Under the pieces are notes generated by a model. That model was given only the letters and a program-made list of their open reading frames with translations. It was not told the origin of the DNA and made no database searches. A stretch of DNA of 64,000 nt from Harmonia axyridis (taxonomy: Eukaryota > Arthropoda > Insecta > Coleoptera > Coccinellidae), in contig NC_059503.1 of assembly GCF_914767665.1 (NCBI RefSeq), forward strand, positions 19,034,001-19,098,000, in the 5' to 3' direction. Within the stretch, counting starts at the first letter, position 1; each line of letters opens with the position of its first letter. Positions 12,704 to 25,784 of the stretch are shown here, piece by piece. The translations under genes and the position numbers were made by a program.

Positions 12704-13501
12704 TTTCTAGGTTTGGTTAATCGATCGTCTAGGGGTATGATTCGATTACCTGGCCTTTCCACTTCTTCTCCATGATTTTGTTCCGGTTCAGTAATAATTA
12801 AACTCTTTTAATTATTCACATATATTTACAAAGCCACACTCACAGTACAAACACAGTTTATACGGTACTGAATGTCGTCTTTAACTCGAGTGTTAATTAC
12901 TCGAGTCGTCTTCGATATTTCACGTCTTCGTCTTATTACAAGTTTCGGTCGTCTTGTCTTTGAATCCTTCGAGACTCGTCTTAATCTAGCTTGCGAACCG
13001 TCTTTTCGTCTTACGTCTTAAGTTTCAACCGACTGAACTTACTCTTCCTTCGACTTAGACCGAACTCAAACTGTCTACTGACCGCAACTTACCCCGTTCA
13101 ATCTGAATATCCTTCTCTTCTTCCGGCTTGACCACACCCTTAGGGAAAGTACCATCCCCTAGTCCCATAAGAGTTTTTCCGTACCGCCCACAAAGATCTT
13201 CGCGGATTCCTGGAAATCGAATATTCTCGAAGGACTAGAACCTGATACACAGATGTGACACATCTGGTACAACCGTCTTGTCTTCGATCTTTCCTAACCC
13301 CAGTAAATCTCTTAAGTTTTACAACCGACATGACACATCTTCGACACCCCGAAAAATTACATATCCTTTTTACATTATATGTACAATAACAATTCGTTAC
13401 CTGTTAATTCATTGACCTCGACATTTGAAGAAACTGATAGGTTTCCAAGCATCCTGTTGACCATCTCAATTATTTACGGGGAACAATAACTGGATCCTAC
13501 A
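12704..13501 (-). mobile_element. solo LTR-like element, copy 1
   Basis: About 800 bp, homologous over its length to the elements at 34160-34982 and 34987-35833. In element orientation (minus strand) it begins TGTAGGATCCAGTTATTGTT. The other end is read on the plus strand as CTAGGTTTGGTTAATCGATC. A 4-bp duplication TTAG flanks it (12700-12703 and 13502-13505). Short TG...CA ends, a 4-bp duplication and no internal coding domain fit a solo LTR left by recombination of a Gypsy/BEL-type retrotransposon. It contains many CGTCTTCG-type words. A non-autonomous element with short inverted ends is the alternative. Confidence 0.65.
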
Positions 13502-13505
13502 TTAG

Positions 13506-14870
13506 TTTATAGTTATTTTTCTAAAAAGTGCGGAAAGTAGTATTTTCCGCAAGAGGTAGGAACAACATTTTCTATACAAGCGCTTGAAATAAATTGAAAC
13601 TCAAATGATTCATTCAATTATCCACTTACACAGAAATGACAGACGTAAATCTGCATGTCGTTATCATGGTATCTCACCTCTTCAAGCGTGGTCTGTGACC
13701 TTCAAGAAATTAATACCATACGGGATTCTTCAGCACTGTCAAGTTTGCATCACTTTCTTTGCAACTGAACGTCACTAGTATTGTTGAAAATTGGAATATT
13801 ATTTCCTATTATTATTGGAATATTATTCCTGTTATTATCATATTATTTCCTAATAATAGGAATTTTATTCCTTTTCTGTTCACGTCCATGTTCAAAATTG
13901 AGCAATTTATCATAGTTGATTATTTATTATTTCTGTCTAAATTCTTGTGATGAATTGCTCAATTATTCCTCTTATTAATTATTATTTTCAATTATTATTA
14001 ATGAAGGTTCTATAGGGAATTGCACCCAATTCAATTTGGCGGGTTTGAAAACAAATTTTGATTGTTTACATTCGTATTTTAGAGTTGCTATACGTGAAAG
14101 AAAGTAAAGTGACAACATGGCTTTTTCAAACTTTCAAACAACATGGTCTAAACAAGAATTAACCCAATTTTTGATAGAAAGTTGAAATCGAAATCTAATT
14201 TGGGATTCAATGTTAGATAATTCACTAATTTGATAACGAGAATGATTTCAACACATACAATACAAATGTTCATCAATGTTACAATTTTATTAATACTACC
14301 AACTAAATAGTTTCCTTTTGAGCACCTAGGTTATCTCATGAAAATAAAGGTTACCAAGGTTTTCGAACCGAACTGACCCAGGGCAAACACTGAACGGAAA
14401 AAACATTGAAATGTAAGCAACGCGAAGTATTCTGGACATTTCCAATAAAAAAAGTACCTTTATAGCACATAGTGAATGCACGAAATATGCGCTGCAGCGA
14501 TACACAAACGTGTGTATGTATGAATGCCACAATTCAGAAAACAAATATGAAGCCTGGATGAAAGTTCCGCAGTTTAGAAAACGGCATGATAATTTCCTTT
14601 ATGGAAATTCAGGAAAGAGCACGTTTCGAGCTCTGTAGCAAAGCGGCGATGGAGAACGAAAGTGAGCACATTTCAAAGTAGACAAATACGCCCTTAGTCG
14701 ACCTACTTTGTTGCGTTTTCTTTTTATGCCGGAAACATAAGGATCATAAAAAAGAAGAACAGTAGCTTCGATATAGAAACACACTGAGTGCCGATTATGC
14801 ATAAAACGACAGTGAGATTCTATTAAGGAGAAAGATAGAAACAATTCTACAAAAATTTAAATCGCTTGAT
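13506..14870. other. no gene recognised; AT-rich low-complexity stretch
   Basis: At 13785-14000 there is a run of TATTATT/AATAATA-type low complexity with local inverted symmetry. The rest is unique sequence without recognisable frames. Confidence 0.4.
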
Positions 14871-14876
14871 TTCATG

Positions 14877-14950
14877 ATAATAATAATAATAATGACTGAT
14901 CTTTATTGATAACAAGTTATCAAAGGGCAATCGACCGAGGTCCTTCAGCC
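14877..14950 (-). repeat. LINE 3' end with (ATT)n tail
   Basis: On the minus strand it reads GGCTGAAGGACCTCGG, then a short spacer, CAATAAAGA and an (ATT)n tail. The same layout is found on the plus strand at 33553-33600 (GGCTGAAGGACTTCGG...CAATAAAGA, ATTATTATTAT). A polyadenylation-like AATAAA followed by a microsatellite tail is typical of a non-LTR retrotransposon 3' end. No coding part is attached, so it is a severely 5'-truncated insertion. Confidence 0.55.
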
Positions 14951-15119
14951 CAAGTTACATCAACATAATATTTAAACAGATTCACAAAAAAAAAATCATT
15001 ATGTTTGCAATTTTACAAGATATCAGTTTTTCAATTTCTGTATTAACGTTTGGGTTCGGAATTTTCTTCGGGGATGTTCATATTTAATAGGGTAATTATT
15101 TCCCGCTGTTGTACAAGGT

Positions 15120-15632
15120 GGGAAAGTTTTGTGATATAGTATGACCTGATTATTATAAACAAAATTCATCAAACTCTTTTTTAAGATTTTTCTGAGAATG
15201 GACATGAATATGTGGATTACAATGGCACATACTTAATCTCTAATAATCCTTTTCATGAGATAATATTAAATCAGTGGATAAACAGAAAAATAAATCCAAT
15301 TAAAAAATAGACGTCGAAAATTAGAATTATCTGGAAATTGTATTTTTTTTTTTAATTGAAGGTACACATAAAGGGAATAGGGAAAGTTTTGTGATGAAGT
15401 GTGAACTAATTATTATAAACAAAATTCATCAAACTCTTTCTCGAGATTTTTCTGAGAATGGACATGAATATGTGGATTACAATGACAAATACTTAATTTC
15501 TAATAATCCTATTCATAAGATAATATGAAATCAGTGGATAAACAGAAAAATAAATTCAATTAAAAAAGAGACGTCGAAAATTAGAATTATCTGGAAAATT
15601 TAGTTTTTTTTTTGAAGGTACAAATAAAGGGG
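15120..15632. repeat. tandem duplication, two ~260-bp units
   Basis: Unit 1 begins at 15120 (GGGAAAGTTTTGTGAT) and unit 2 at 15380 with the same words. They share ATTATTATAAACAAAATTCA, GAATGGACATGAATATGTGG and AATCAGTGGATAAACAG in order, ending AAGGTACA(C/A)ATAAAGGG. The two copies differ by scattered substitutions and small indels, about nine in ten bases matching by eye. No coding frame spans both. It looks like a local tandem duplication of non-coding DNA or a two-unit satellite seed. Confidence 0.9.
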
Positions 15633-15639
15633 TGATAAC

Positions 15640-18600
15640 ATGGATGTTAACAAAAGATCTGCAAAGACTTGGGGTAACACAGTGTACAATATAAATTTTT
15701 AAGTGTTGAGCTACTCGTAATTCTTAAAGCAATGTTTGTTTCATTTGAAATCTTTCAATATCTTTGTAATCACTGAAGTAGAGTGTCCTACCCCTTAGTT
15801 AAGAGAAAGTACTGAGATATTGATTAAAATGAATCTCTCTAACATCAATTAATGCATATTGTATTCTTCAGTTAATACTTTCTCCAGTGTTCGTTCAATC
15901 ATGATTCAAATTAATTTCCAGTTCGTCTATTACCATATTTCAATTATGTAAATATCAGTTATTTGCTAGATTAGCTTCATTAGATTTTACATTTCGAATA
16001 AAATCGATATAATTCAAAATATAAAATTCGAAGGAAGTACTGAGTAGTACTGCTATGCATTCAATTGAACTGTCGTTCAATTTCGATTTAAATGAATTTC
16101 ATTCAAGTGAACACCGAGTCACTGCTTCCTTTATAATTTGATCAATATATTTTATATAATTAAACTGAATATGTATAAATCACTCGTATATGCAAGAAAA
16201 ATCAATCATCATGCTCGTTCAAGAAGTTTCAATTTGAACAATGTAACTTTAACGTTACCTTAACAACGTTGTGCATTTACCAATATAATGGACTACAGAA
16301 GGAAGAAGGCAAATAGAAACCACTCTAGATAGAAGCAGTTATTTCATTCCTTTCGGAATTATCAGCCTAGCAGGATCACAGAAGAACCAAGTCTAATATT
16401 GTACAGAACTGATTTAGCAATATTCCTTTGTCTGTGAGGACTATTGCATTCGTTTCAAAATTGTCAGTCGGTTTGTTAATAAGAAGGTCGTACCTCCATC
16501 TAATGAAGATCCAGATATCATTTTATGTGGGATTATATTTACTTAAAACAGTAATAACTTGACTTTGAAACGAACTAACCACAGATAATTGAATAAAAAA
16601 AAACTATTTTCAATGTATGTTCTGAACTGATAATAATTTACGTTTAATCATCCTTGGTCATACTGGGTTATAAACGCAAATGTTTTTTTACCAAACAAAA
16701 AATTGCACAACCTGATAGTTCTCATTCTGAATGCTTCATCTTGTCGATATTCCCTAACCAACTACTGAATTTTAATCATATCAGCTCGTTCTTCTAATTA
16801 GTAGGAAAAAAATTGTACATACCATTGCCAAGAAATAATTAAAGATCATTTACTAAGTTCAGATTGCCGAGATTATACGTTTCACCTGCACCGGTCAAAA
16901 CAAAATTCTTGATGGGTATCTCAATAATTTTCAACCTGTTGCTTAGTATGAAAAGTTTCAATAGGTCTTTGTTCTGAATTGTGTTCAGGAATTTGGTATA
17001 CGAAGAGGAGATGAAACTTGATATGATTGGTTGGAGACTTGAAAAGGCTTGTTCATACAATTTTCACAAAATGATTATTTTCATAGTGTGTTTTCAAACA
17101 TCCATATCTTTCCTATGTTTCTTCAAATGACTACAAGTCTTTGTGATCGAATTTTAACATCCCCAAGATGTTCTTTACATCAAGCATCAATGTATTACGT
17201 GGAATAAGTGAAAGCTTTCTATCGCATAAATAATACTACAATTCAGTTAATACAGGATGAACCTGTATAAGTGGTAAATTATTCACCAACCTATTCTACG
17301 ATATTCTGAGACATAATTTTCTTGACGGTGCAACAGCTTTCTAAAGGTACGAAATGCATTTTGTGAGCAAATGCTTCTCCTACTTTCCATAGATTTGGAA
17401 GAAGAATATAATGGTAACCAAAACATGAAAGTCAGGAAAGATAATAGATTACTTTTTCGATGAATTTCCATCGAGTAAGAACTGAATTCATTAAATAATC
17501 GACGATGAGATTCCATTACATTTACCCATAATTTTTGATTTTTTCATTGTTTTATTATGTTGTTTTTTTTTTGAGGTGATATATTCATTATTATTGTATC
17601 CTATTCAGATCTACATAGATTATATCATGCAGAACATGGTCTTCGAAAATTTCAGTAGGAATTACTACTTTTCATTATTGAAAATAGAAAACGGATAATT
17701 AAAGACTTAATTGTTGCTTTACTGTCGAAATATGAAGAGAGGTTGTTGAAAGGTTTGTTAGGGCATTAATATGAAATCTCTAAGGAAAGATTAGTGGTGG
17801 TTAGTCACGCACAAGTATTATGGTGCTCGCCTAATGAAGAGAAGAGCTTGAGAATTATACTTCGTTGGATTTTGAATTTTCATTAAATAAATGACAGTTA
17901 CCTACTCAGCCTCAGTCAAATGAATATTTTCATACCTTATGTTTCGAAGTGAAACATTCATGAGAGTGTTCTATTGAAATATTCACATGCTGCTCCGAAA
18001 TTAAGCTGTTGATGTTCAGCTCAGAGTTAAGAGGAATATTCCAGTGGGTATTTAAGTTTTTCCGGAAAACACCCAAAACCTTATATTTACGAAACAAAAG
18101 ATATGATCGGGTTAAGATTTCATGTTTTTATAGGCAGTATCATAAATATATGTACATGCTTTCATGATTAATGCATTTTGAAAACAATTTGAGAAGTTTG
18201 AATCAGTAACGTTCATAATTCTACTCTTTTATGAGATAAAATAAAATTCTTTTATGAGATAAAATAAGATACTCTTATGAGATAAAATAAGATTCTTTTA
18301 TGCATTTCATCGAAAACTTTCAACTGGTATAACTCTCAAATTATTTCAGAAATACTTGTGTATGGCGTTTTGTAGACGTAACATCGGAAGGTACTACTAC
18401 TTACTGATCACTACTGATTAACTAGAACTGAATGTAAGTCAATTTTCTAGACTCATTTTTCGGAATTTTTATGAGAGCATTGAAGAGTTACACCTGTCGA
18501 AAGTTTAGTATAAAATGCGTAAAACACTCTGTAACTCATAAACGAATAGACTTAGGACAATTTCCATCACTAATTCACAGTATTCATGTTCTGCAAAAAC

Positions 18601-19600
18601 ACTGGGAGCATGTAGAGTTATTCATGAAACTCTATTAAAACTAGTAAAATATCAAACCGATCGTATTTCTTATCGAATTTTTTTTTCATATTCTCCTTGA
18701 AGTCATGATCTTTTAAGGGCTCTTACATTCATGTACCAATTGTGAACTTGGCGACCAGAATTGGCGCATGAATAATGAGTTCTTGAAAGCTCCTGACTTT
18801 TAAAATTTCTTCTGGATATTCGGATTGAATTTGAAATAAATCTGTGACGCTATAAACAAAAAATTTCCACAAAAAATTGCGTTTCTCATTTTTTCTTGCA
18901 TTTTGTATCTAAATATATTGTCATTCACAATATTGATTAGTAAATTATTTAAATTCCAGATTCGAGCAACCGCAGACTCATGAACTGGGGCATATATTGA
19001 GGTGTCGTATATCTATATAGCTCACCCAACGGGAGGATTTGGTAGCATCCTATTCAAATTCGAGAATTACAATTTATCAGATTTCACTTCTTTCTGAATA
19101 TACGTCACACGAAAAGAAACACGAAAAAAAAAACGCTGACTCTTAGCCCAATTTCACTCGACAGCGTCAAACCTACGAGTTTGTCGAATTCTACGTGTAC
19201 ACAATACATAATCCCTCTAGAATCATATAACATGGATTCTTCTGCAGTAGGTTTTATGGGCGGAGAATATCAAGAGATTTAGGTTTCGAACTGATCGATA
19301 TTATATGGGAGGCATGAAATTAATGAAAGGAAATCTGACAATCAGCGTTGATCATCGAATTATCACAAAATACACTGTTGTGGATCAATATTTCGTATTT
19401 GGTGGTTGAGTCTGTTTCGATACCAAAACTACCTATCGATGAGCAAAGATCTTCTTCTGAAGAAACCAAATCGTATAGTGTTCATACAATGTTGTGTCAG
19501 TTCTGTTACCACTGAATAATTTCCTTTCTTGTTTTTTTTTCGATTGAGTATTGCCTGTCAAAATTTCGAAACATAGAGTTGAGTTATGATCGAGAATATT
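15640..19600. other. AT-rich stretch, no gene recognised
   Basis: Short frames only, including two hydrophobic ones at 16839-17060 and 17283-17516 on the minus strand that I could not assign to any family. A small minisatellite at 18223-18302 is listed separately. Confidence 0.4.
18223..18302. repeat. minisatellite, ~23-bp unit x 3
   Basis: Three tandem copies of a unit close to TTATGAGATAAAATAAGAT followed by WCTT, with slight variation between units and a fourth partial start (CTTTTATG). Confidence 0.85.
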
Positions 19601-19609
19601 GAAGGTTAA

Positions 19610-19744
19610 GGGCCAGTTACACCATTTGCCTAAACATTGATTAAGAATTTAAACGTTGATTACTCTATGATTTCTCAAGAGAAATCAGATATTAATCAAT
19701 GTTTAAATTTTAATCAATGTTTAGGCAAATGGTGCAACTGGCCC
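19610..19744. mobile_element. 135-bp palindromic MITE, copy 1 (PIF/Harbinger-like)
   Basis: The ends are inverted repeats: GGGCCAGTTACACCATTTGC at left, and the reverse complement of the right end is GGGCCAGTTGCACCATTTGC. The inverted similarity extends inward through CCTAAACATTGATTAA, so the whole element can fold into a near-complete hairpin. It is flanked by TAA on both sides (19607-19609 and 19745-19747). A second 135-bp copy at 40397-40531 is flanked by TTA. A 3-bp TWA duplication and G-rich ends fit PIF/Harbinger-type MITEs. There is no coding capacity. Confidence 0.8.
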
Positions 19745-20389
19745 TAAGGAGCGCGACATTTGTTTAAAATGTTGTTTAAAAAAGGTTTCGTGAATTGATA
19801 AAACACTGTCTTTTGATAGGAAAAATATACTGTGCAAATAAATTAATGGCTTGATGAGTATCATTCATGCTCGGCAACAACGGTTGAAAGGTACTTTAGG
19901 AAAATTAATTTGGCTCTAATGAGAAATTGTTTATCGTGATTGAAGCCTATTTCTAAAGCAAATATGAATTTTTCTGCAGAAGAGATATCAAAAAGATATA
20001 GGAGCGTAGGATTATATGTATCCTAGCAAAGGTTAATATGATGACGTCGAGGTCGAATTTAAAAAAAATGTGTTTTTCTGGTTAGGTCCAGGACTTATTG
20101 AGTGAAGGCTAACCAGGTTGAAAATAACAATTTTGATTCTGATACGAAATATCGTATTGCTATAGCCTTGAAAACATGAATTGAATAGTGGCCTAGTTGG
20201 AATTTTGCTCTATGCGAAATTTTATGTCGATCATATCAACAGGACCAAAGATTATTCGAGTAGTATTCCAGAAAAAAAATGCAGCGTTTAGTACCAAGAG
20301 CTTAATGCACTTATGATAAAAACAAGCGCTCCCAAGACTCTGAAACCAAGCTGTAGCGGATCCAGAGGGCGCAGAGTACAAAAACTTCC

Positions 20390-20870
20390 TTTTTTATATA
20401 TTATTATTTTTATCATTATTCTCTGAATCGGGGTCGTTGCGGCTCTGTTAGCTTTCCGGAAACTGCGACCAAACTGATCATTTGTTGTTAACCCTACCTT
20501 TTCATACAAAACCAGGGAGGCCATCTATACTGTTAACGAAACCGATGACATCCTTAGGAACCTTGGCTATTACTTTGTGAGTATCCAGAACTGACTTTTT
20601 CATACGAGTGGTTCTTAGGCCAGTCAGCTCCAGGCATTTGCACATTATGTGTTAGGCTGTTTCTACCTCCTTTCCACAGAGTCTGCAGATCTCATCTGCT
20701 GCGATACAAAAGGTATTTCCACAGACCTGTCGGCAGTCACTATTACCCGAAGCTCAGCTTCGGGTGATAGACCAAGAGCTTCCTGGTATAGGTCGGTGGA
20801 AGCATCTCAAATATCTTTGTCTGAGCAAGACCCATTGTGTCCTTTTATATAGCATTCATGTGATTTCGGT
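20390..20870 (-). pseudogene. RNase H-bearing LINE, 3'-terminal fragment
   Basis: The minus strand reads YQEALGLSPEAELRVIVTAD near 20800-20740, then CIAADEICRLCGKEVETA and HIMCKCLELTGLR near 20700-20620. This is the CCHC-type knuckle ('C..C...ETAEH.LC.CP.L..LR') at the end of LINE polyproteins with an RNase H domain, such as R1-group elements. Downstream come VPKDVIGFVNSI and FRKANRAATTPIQRI, then an AAATAATAATA-like tail near 20400, a plausible element 3' end. An in-frame stop (A*HIMC) and frame shifts show decay. Related pieces lie at 30.1-31.0 and 37.74-37.92 kb. Confidence 0.65.
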
Positions 20871-21081
20871 CTTGTGCGCATTTTGGATCCGCTACTGAAA
20901 CCAATACTTTCTCCTACAACTGCTATGAAAAGTAGCGTATTCTTCATAGCTTACTCAATTTCAAAACTATATATTGCTCACTTTGGAAAATATTATTTCT
21001 CACGGCACTTTGCCCACACCTCGCTTGGTAGACCAATGAAATTGGGCTTTTGAGTCGTTTCTATGGAAACGCAAAAAAATA

Positions 21082-21500
21082 GCACATACTCTTAACGAAA
21101 GCCATTTTAATTTGAATCGAGTCCATTACTTGAATTATTGAAATTTGTGGAATTGTAGGAAAAGTATAGTGAGCAACATGTGGAGAATAGTATATTGTGC
21201 AACAAGTGGGGAAAGTCCAACATCTCTCGCGAGTGTGGAGGTTGCGGCGAGTGCCGCAAACCCACGAGTGAGAAAAGGACTTTCTCCACATGTTGCACAC
21301 TATACTTTTCCTGCAACTGCACAAATTTCAATAATTCAAGTAATGGACTTGAGTCAAATCAAAATGGCCTTCGTTGACAGTATGTGCTAATTTATTGCGT
21401 CCTTTTCTCGCTCGTGTGTTTGCGACACTCGACTTTCAAGCTTGTGCCACAAACTTCCACACTCGCGAGAAAAGTTGGACTTGTTGCACAATATACTATT
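21082..21500. repeat. interleaved inverted-repeat cluster
   Basis: Segment Z (21082-21185, includes AGTCCATTACTTGAATTATT) is repeated inverted at about 21286-21390 (AATAATTCAAGTAATGGACT). Segment X (21181-21240, AGTATATTGTGCAACAAGT, then CTCGCGAGTGTGGA) is inverted at 21448-21500. Segment Y (21259-21283, CACGAGTGAGAAAAGGAC) is inverted at 21398-21425. The order is Z-X-Y-Z'-Y'-X'. Two alternative foldbacks are therefore possible, Z/Z' or XY/Y'X'. Overlapping open frames on both strands here follow from the symmetry and are not evidence of coding. It looks like a foldback or composite MITE. Confidence 0.8.
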
Positions 21501-21544
21501 CTCTAATGTTTCCTATCCTCATCATTCTCATAAGAAAATGTTTC

Positions 21545-24500
21545 TTTTTTAGATTCAGTATTAATTAAAACTCCTAAATACATCCTCACATTTATGTTAA
21601 AAAATTCATATTGAAGTAAGCCATAACAGCTTACTTTAATTAATCTTTCGCAACATATTCAAATTATCCCACCAGAAATTCCGATCCAGAATCTCTACCG
21701 AGAAAGGGTTGGAACCATGCCCCAAGCTTGTGGAGATTTTCTGGATCTATTGGTAGCAATCCTCCAAAACGTATATATTATTATCTCCGACCATATTTTT
21801 GCGAAGGGTCGGATTATAACAAAAATCCTCTTTCTCCTTTCGTTTCCATTAACTTCGGGTGCGAAAATGTAGGGGGCCGTGGGAAGAAAAGGCAGCCTGT
21901 TTTCGGGAACAATGATCCCTAAATTAGGAGATTCTCACGGATCCAATTATTTGCGAGCATCGTACCGTAATTAGAACGGGGACCCAGAAACAAGAAAAGT
22001 AAAGTGAAGCTACTAGCCATGATGATTACGAATTGTGAATTCTCCGATTCTAATATTTGCACGCGTTTGTTTCTCATAGTGCTCGAGAGCAACGGGCATT
22101 TCATTTCGTTTTGGGGATGATGAATCATGATTATCCCCAATTCCTGTGTCAGGAGAGATCTTAGGATATATTTATGTTGCAGGGTTTTGATATTGCTTGT
22201 TCGGTGATCAGAGTGGATTTTCTTGAATTTCCCCTTGATGTGAAAATGTTAAATTGTTTTGTTCTCTTTTGAGCCCGGATTTAACGGCGTCTTGAAACAA
22301 ATAATGAATATATACGTTGTACTTAGAAACAAAATTTCGGAAAAGATCAGGCTACAGCCTAATGGAAAAATTGTAACCGGTGAATTTTTCTGAATTTTTG
22401 GTATATTGTAGAATATGACCTCTCAAACAAGAAGGGTCCAACGCAATCCTATGACTAGTTTCCGAGATACAGGGTGTCGAAGTTGGAAAATGGCATTTTT
22501 CAAAAGTGACAGGAAATTTTCTAGAATGAAACACTTTCGAACGATAAATATTAGTTATCCATAAGGTAATATTTAAAAATTTAAGATTGGTTTTTAATAA
22601 AAATTATTGTTAGATATGGGGTGAATCAAACATTATTTGAAATGAAATTCGCTTAGTTCATTCAATTTTCTGCCATTACTCTCAGTTCGAGTTCACTATT
22701 ATAATATCAAACAGAATTGGCTTCACTATGTTACCCAGTTTCTGAGATCTACAGGGTAATATATTAGGAGGGGCGACCGTTATTTTGAAAGTTGTCAAAA
22801 AGTTGTAAACAAAATAAATGTCATACAGAGTAACGCGTTGGCGTTCATTTATTGTTATTGTGTCATTGTACAACGGAAGACATTATAGGAAGGAGAATTG
22901 GATTCTAACTGAGAGCATCCCAAGAACTATTAAACTCTTCAAGGCACCCGATTTTTTCGAAATAATCATGTATCAGAACATAGAAATCTTAATTCGATCT
23001 TGAGCTGCAGAGCTTTTCTGAAAAATGACTGTTCCAATTATTTCGCTATATCTTTAGACGGAAATTGGAATTATTGTAATAATTTAAATTTCTACTGATC
23101 ATTCAATCGTTCTGACAACACCGAACATTATTTTTGTACCTCTTCCTCTGGGAAAATACTGTCAGATCATGAGAATGTCACGTGGTTGTTTTTTTTTTCA
23201 TATCCAGGGGATGGAAGTTTTTTTGACTCATTTCAACCAAAACACATCAAATAACAGCTGACAATTATATTTAAAAGGACTAGTTTACGAACAAATTTGA
23301 TAAAGGTCAAGTGGTTGTCAATGTGATAAACATATTTCCATGATCTTAATCGTTTGAATATATTTGATACAATTATGGACTTCAATTTATTGAGTGCGTT
23401 TTTTCGAAAGAATTCTGACCCAGGATTATATTCAAACCATACGACCAAAGTTTTCAGCAAATTATCCAACATGATTCGCTCTCACTATAAGTATTTTGGA
23501 AGTGACATTATTTTTCAGCGAAAAAAAAATATGAGAGTCAAGTTGAATCCATACAGAATCTCACAGCTCGATTCCATCAGATGTTTCCTCGAAAATTCAT
23601 GATGCAAAACTGGAAATATAATTGACAAAATGTCCATTGTTCACTTTGAATATAACTTCAAACTACTGTGGAAATAATAGGAAAAAAAAATTTTGGCCTT
23701 TTCAACAAGAATTTAATAATGAATACCCCGAAAGCCCATGTAGGCAATGAATATTTGTATTTCATTCCTGTTATGCGGATGCATTCTACCGCTTTTTCAA
23801 TCAGAATCTGGACGAGCCAAAGCGCATAGTTGAATTTTTCCGCAAGATCAGACGAAGGGGGTGAGTGAGTAAATTTCAAATATCCCTTCACATGCAAATA
23901 GTATCCAAATTAAATTCTTGAATATTGTATGGAAACATTCTTTTTGACTCAAAATCGTGAAAGTGTAGGTTTTCCGTCCCTTCTGAACATATTACGTAAA
24001 TATTTGTTGTATTTCATGAAAAGCATGAATGCTTCATGAATATGTATAATACTTTACTAATTATTTTGCTATTTCAGAGATCTTTTTGGGAGGTCGTTAG
24101 CCGCGATCAGGTCACTACGTCGTTTTTTTTTTCTGTAATTTTAGAATTTTGGGGATAATATCGAATGATAGAGTTCGATTGTCTGATGGCGAATCCAAAT
24201 TCAATTCTGTACGTCGGCATCGGTCCAGCAATTAATAGAATAATTCTTGAACAGAAATACTCCCTCTTTGTCAGAAAGTATATCTGTAGATACACAGTTA
24301 CGTGACATCCAAAAGCGCAATTGCTGCATGAATGTAATAATTTTCTCATTCAAGTTTTTGACATATTATTGCTATTATCGGCGAATTCTCAACGTTATCT
24401 TTAAGAATTTAATACTACTCTCAAAAATTTTTCTTTATTAAGTTCGTTTCGAAAGTTCTTCCAAACTTACCTAGATCATAGCAGTTTTACCAAGAAATGC

Positions 24501-25170
24501 TAACAGCCATGCAATACTCTATTACTAATTAATCCACAGAGATAATACATAGTGTAATTATTATGATATCATCAACGTCAATCAAAACTAGTGGCAACAA
24601 TAGATCAGATAATGAATCGAATTTCTAGTTCAGTGCATATGCGATATCATTGTGAGAAAGATACATGCCCCATGTTGTAATTGTATTGAGGGAGCAATAT
24701 TTGGTCGATACTAGTTCGAGAACATGTTTATCGTCTTCTACTCCGAATTATCAGTCAAATGAAAGCCGCTCGTGTCCCATAGTATCTTGTTGAGGTAAAT
24801 GCCATTCCAGGATCTGACATGATGTAGGCACATTAAGCACTGATTGACGAACATTACAATACGATTAGATAAGATCTATTCGTGTATACATATATTGTCC
24901 AGAATGACTGGGACTGCTCTCATGTAAGGGTGAAATGGCAACTAAAGTCCTTAGATCAGGCACTGGTACTCGAACATAATCACTCGAGCTAATCTTTATT
25001 GGAACTTTGATGCAGGAATTTGCACATTTGAGGTCTATCGAATGAAGTTGCTGTTTGTTTCAAAGGATCAATTAGAAGATATTCATTTGACTGATTTTCC
25101 TGTGATTTGCACATATTTTCGTTGGACACATTTCTCAGCCCATTTTTGTGCGTTCGTTTACCGAACAGAA
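21545..25170. other. no gene recognised; dispersed-repeat words
   Basis: Unique, AT-rich sequence. Around 22430-22500 the phrase CCGAGATACAGGGTGT resembles 25645-25670 (CCGAGATACAGGGTGATT), a wording often seen in insect dispersed repeats. The block at 21690-22140 is less AT-rich but has no convincing frame. Confidence 0.4.
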
Positions 25171-25234
25171 TGATTGAAGGAAAAAGTTGATATTTCTTCT
25201 AGACCAGATTCGATCGAGTTGAAATTTTGCGTGC

Positions 25235-25680
25235 TACAGGGTGATTCAAAATTCAGTATCAAGATTTCGGCGGCATATTATTCAGATCAAAATAAGCCTT
25301 TCTTCCATAAACATGTGTTCGCGACCGCTTTTTTACCGCCGAACTACAGAACGTGAAAGTTTTTCAAGTTTTTTTCAGTTTTTTCTTAATAACTCTTTCA
25401 GTTCGCAAAAAATTTTTCCTTGACAATAAATTTGACTGAGGTGAAATTTCACATGAAGTTTAGAATAATAATATTGAGCTTGAGGGAAAATGCCTTGCTG
25501 TTTGCTCAAGGACAGTAGAAAGTTCAAGCAGGTTGAAATAGAACTTATATACAGTGTGTTTCATTGTTAAACGGATAAACATTAATAGTAAATAGAGGAC
25601 ATCGAGGTGGTACTATTAGGTCTTGTGTCTGGCCTTGTTTACCGAGATACAGGGTGATTAATGAATTTTGCTCATTTCTT
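25235..25680. repeat. dispersed repeat of 'ACAGGGTGATT' type
   Basis: The sequence begins CTACAGGGTGATTCAAAATT near 25236. A second start, ATACAGGGTGATTAATGAAT, lies near 25651. Both resemble non-coding dispersed repeats common in insect genomes. Boundaries and class are unresolved and no terminal repeats were identified. Confidence 0.35.
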
Positions 25681-25784
25681 TCCGACGTCATAACAAGCAA
25701 ACAACATGGTTAATTTTCAGTATATTTGATGCACATCTATACTTTTCAAAACTCAAATGAATCACTCAGAAATAAAAAAAAAAT

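Noticed and set aside
21061..21390. Several overlapping frames of 65-87 codons on both strands
   Set aside because: They arise from the inverted-repeat symmetry of this region, with no recognised protein motif in any frame.
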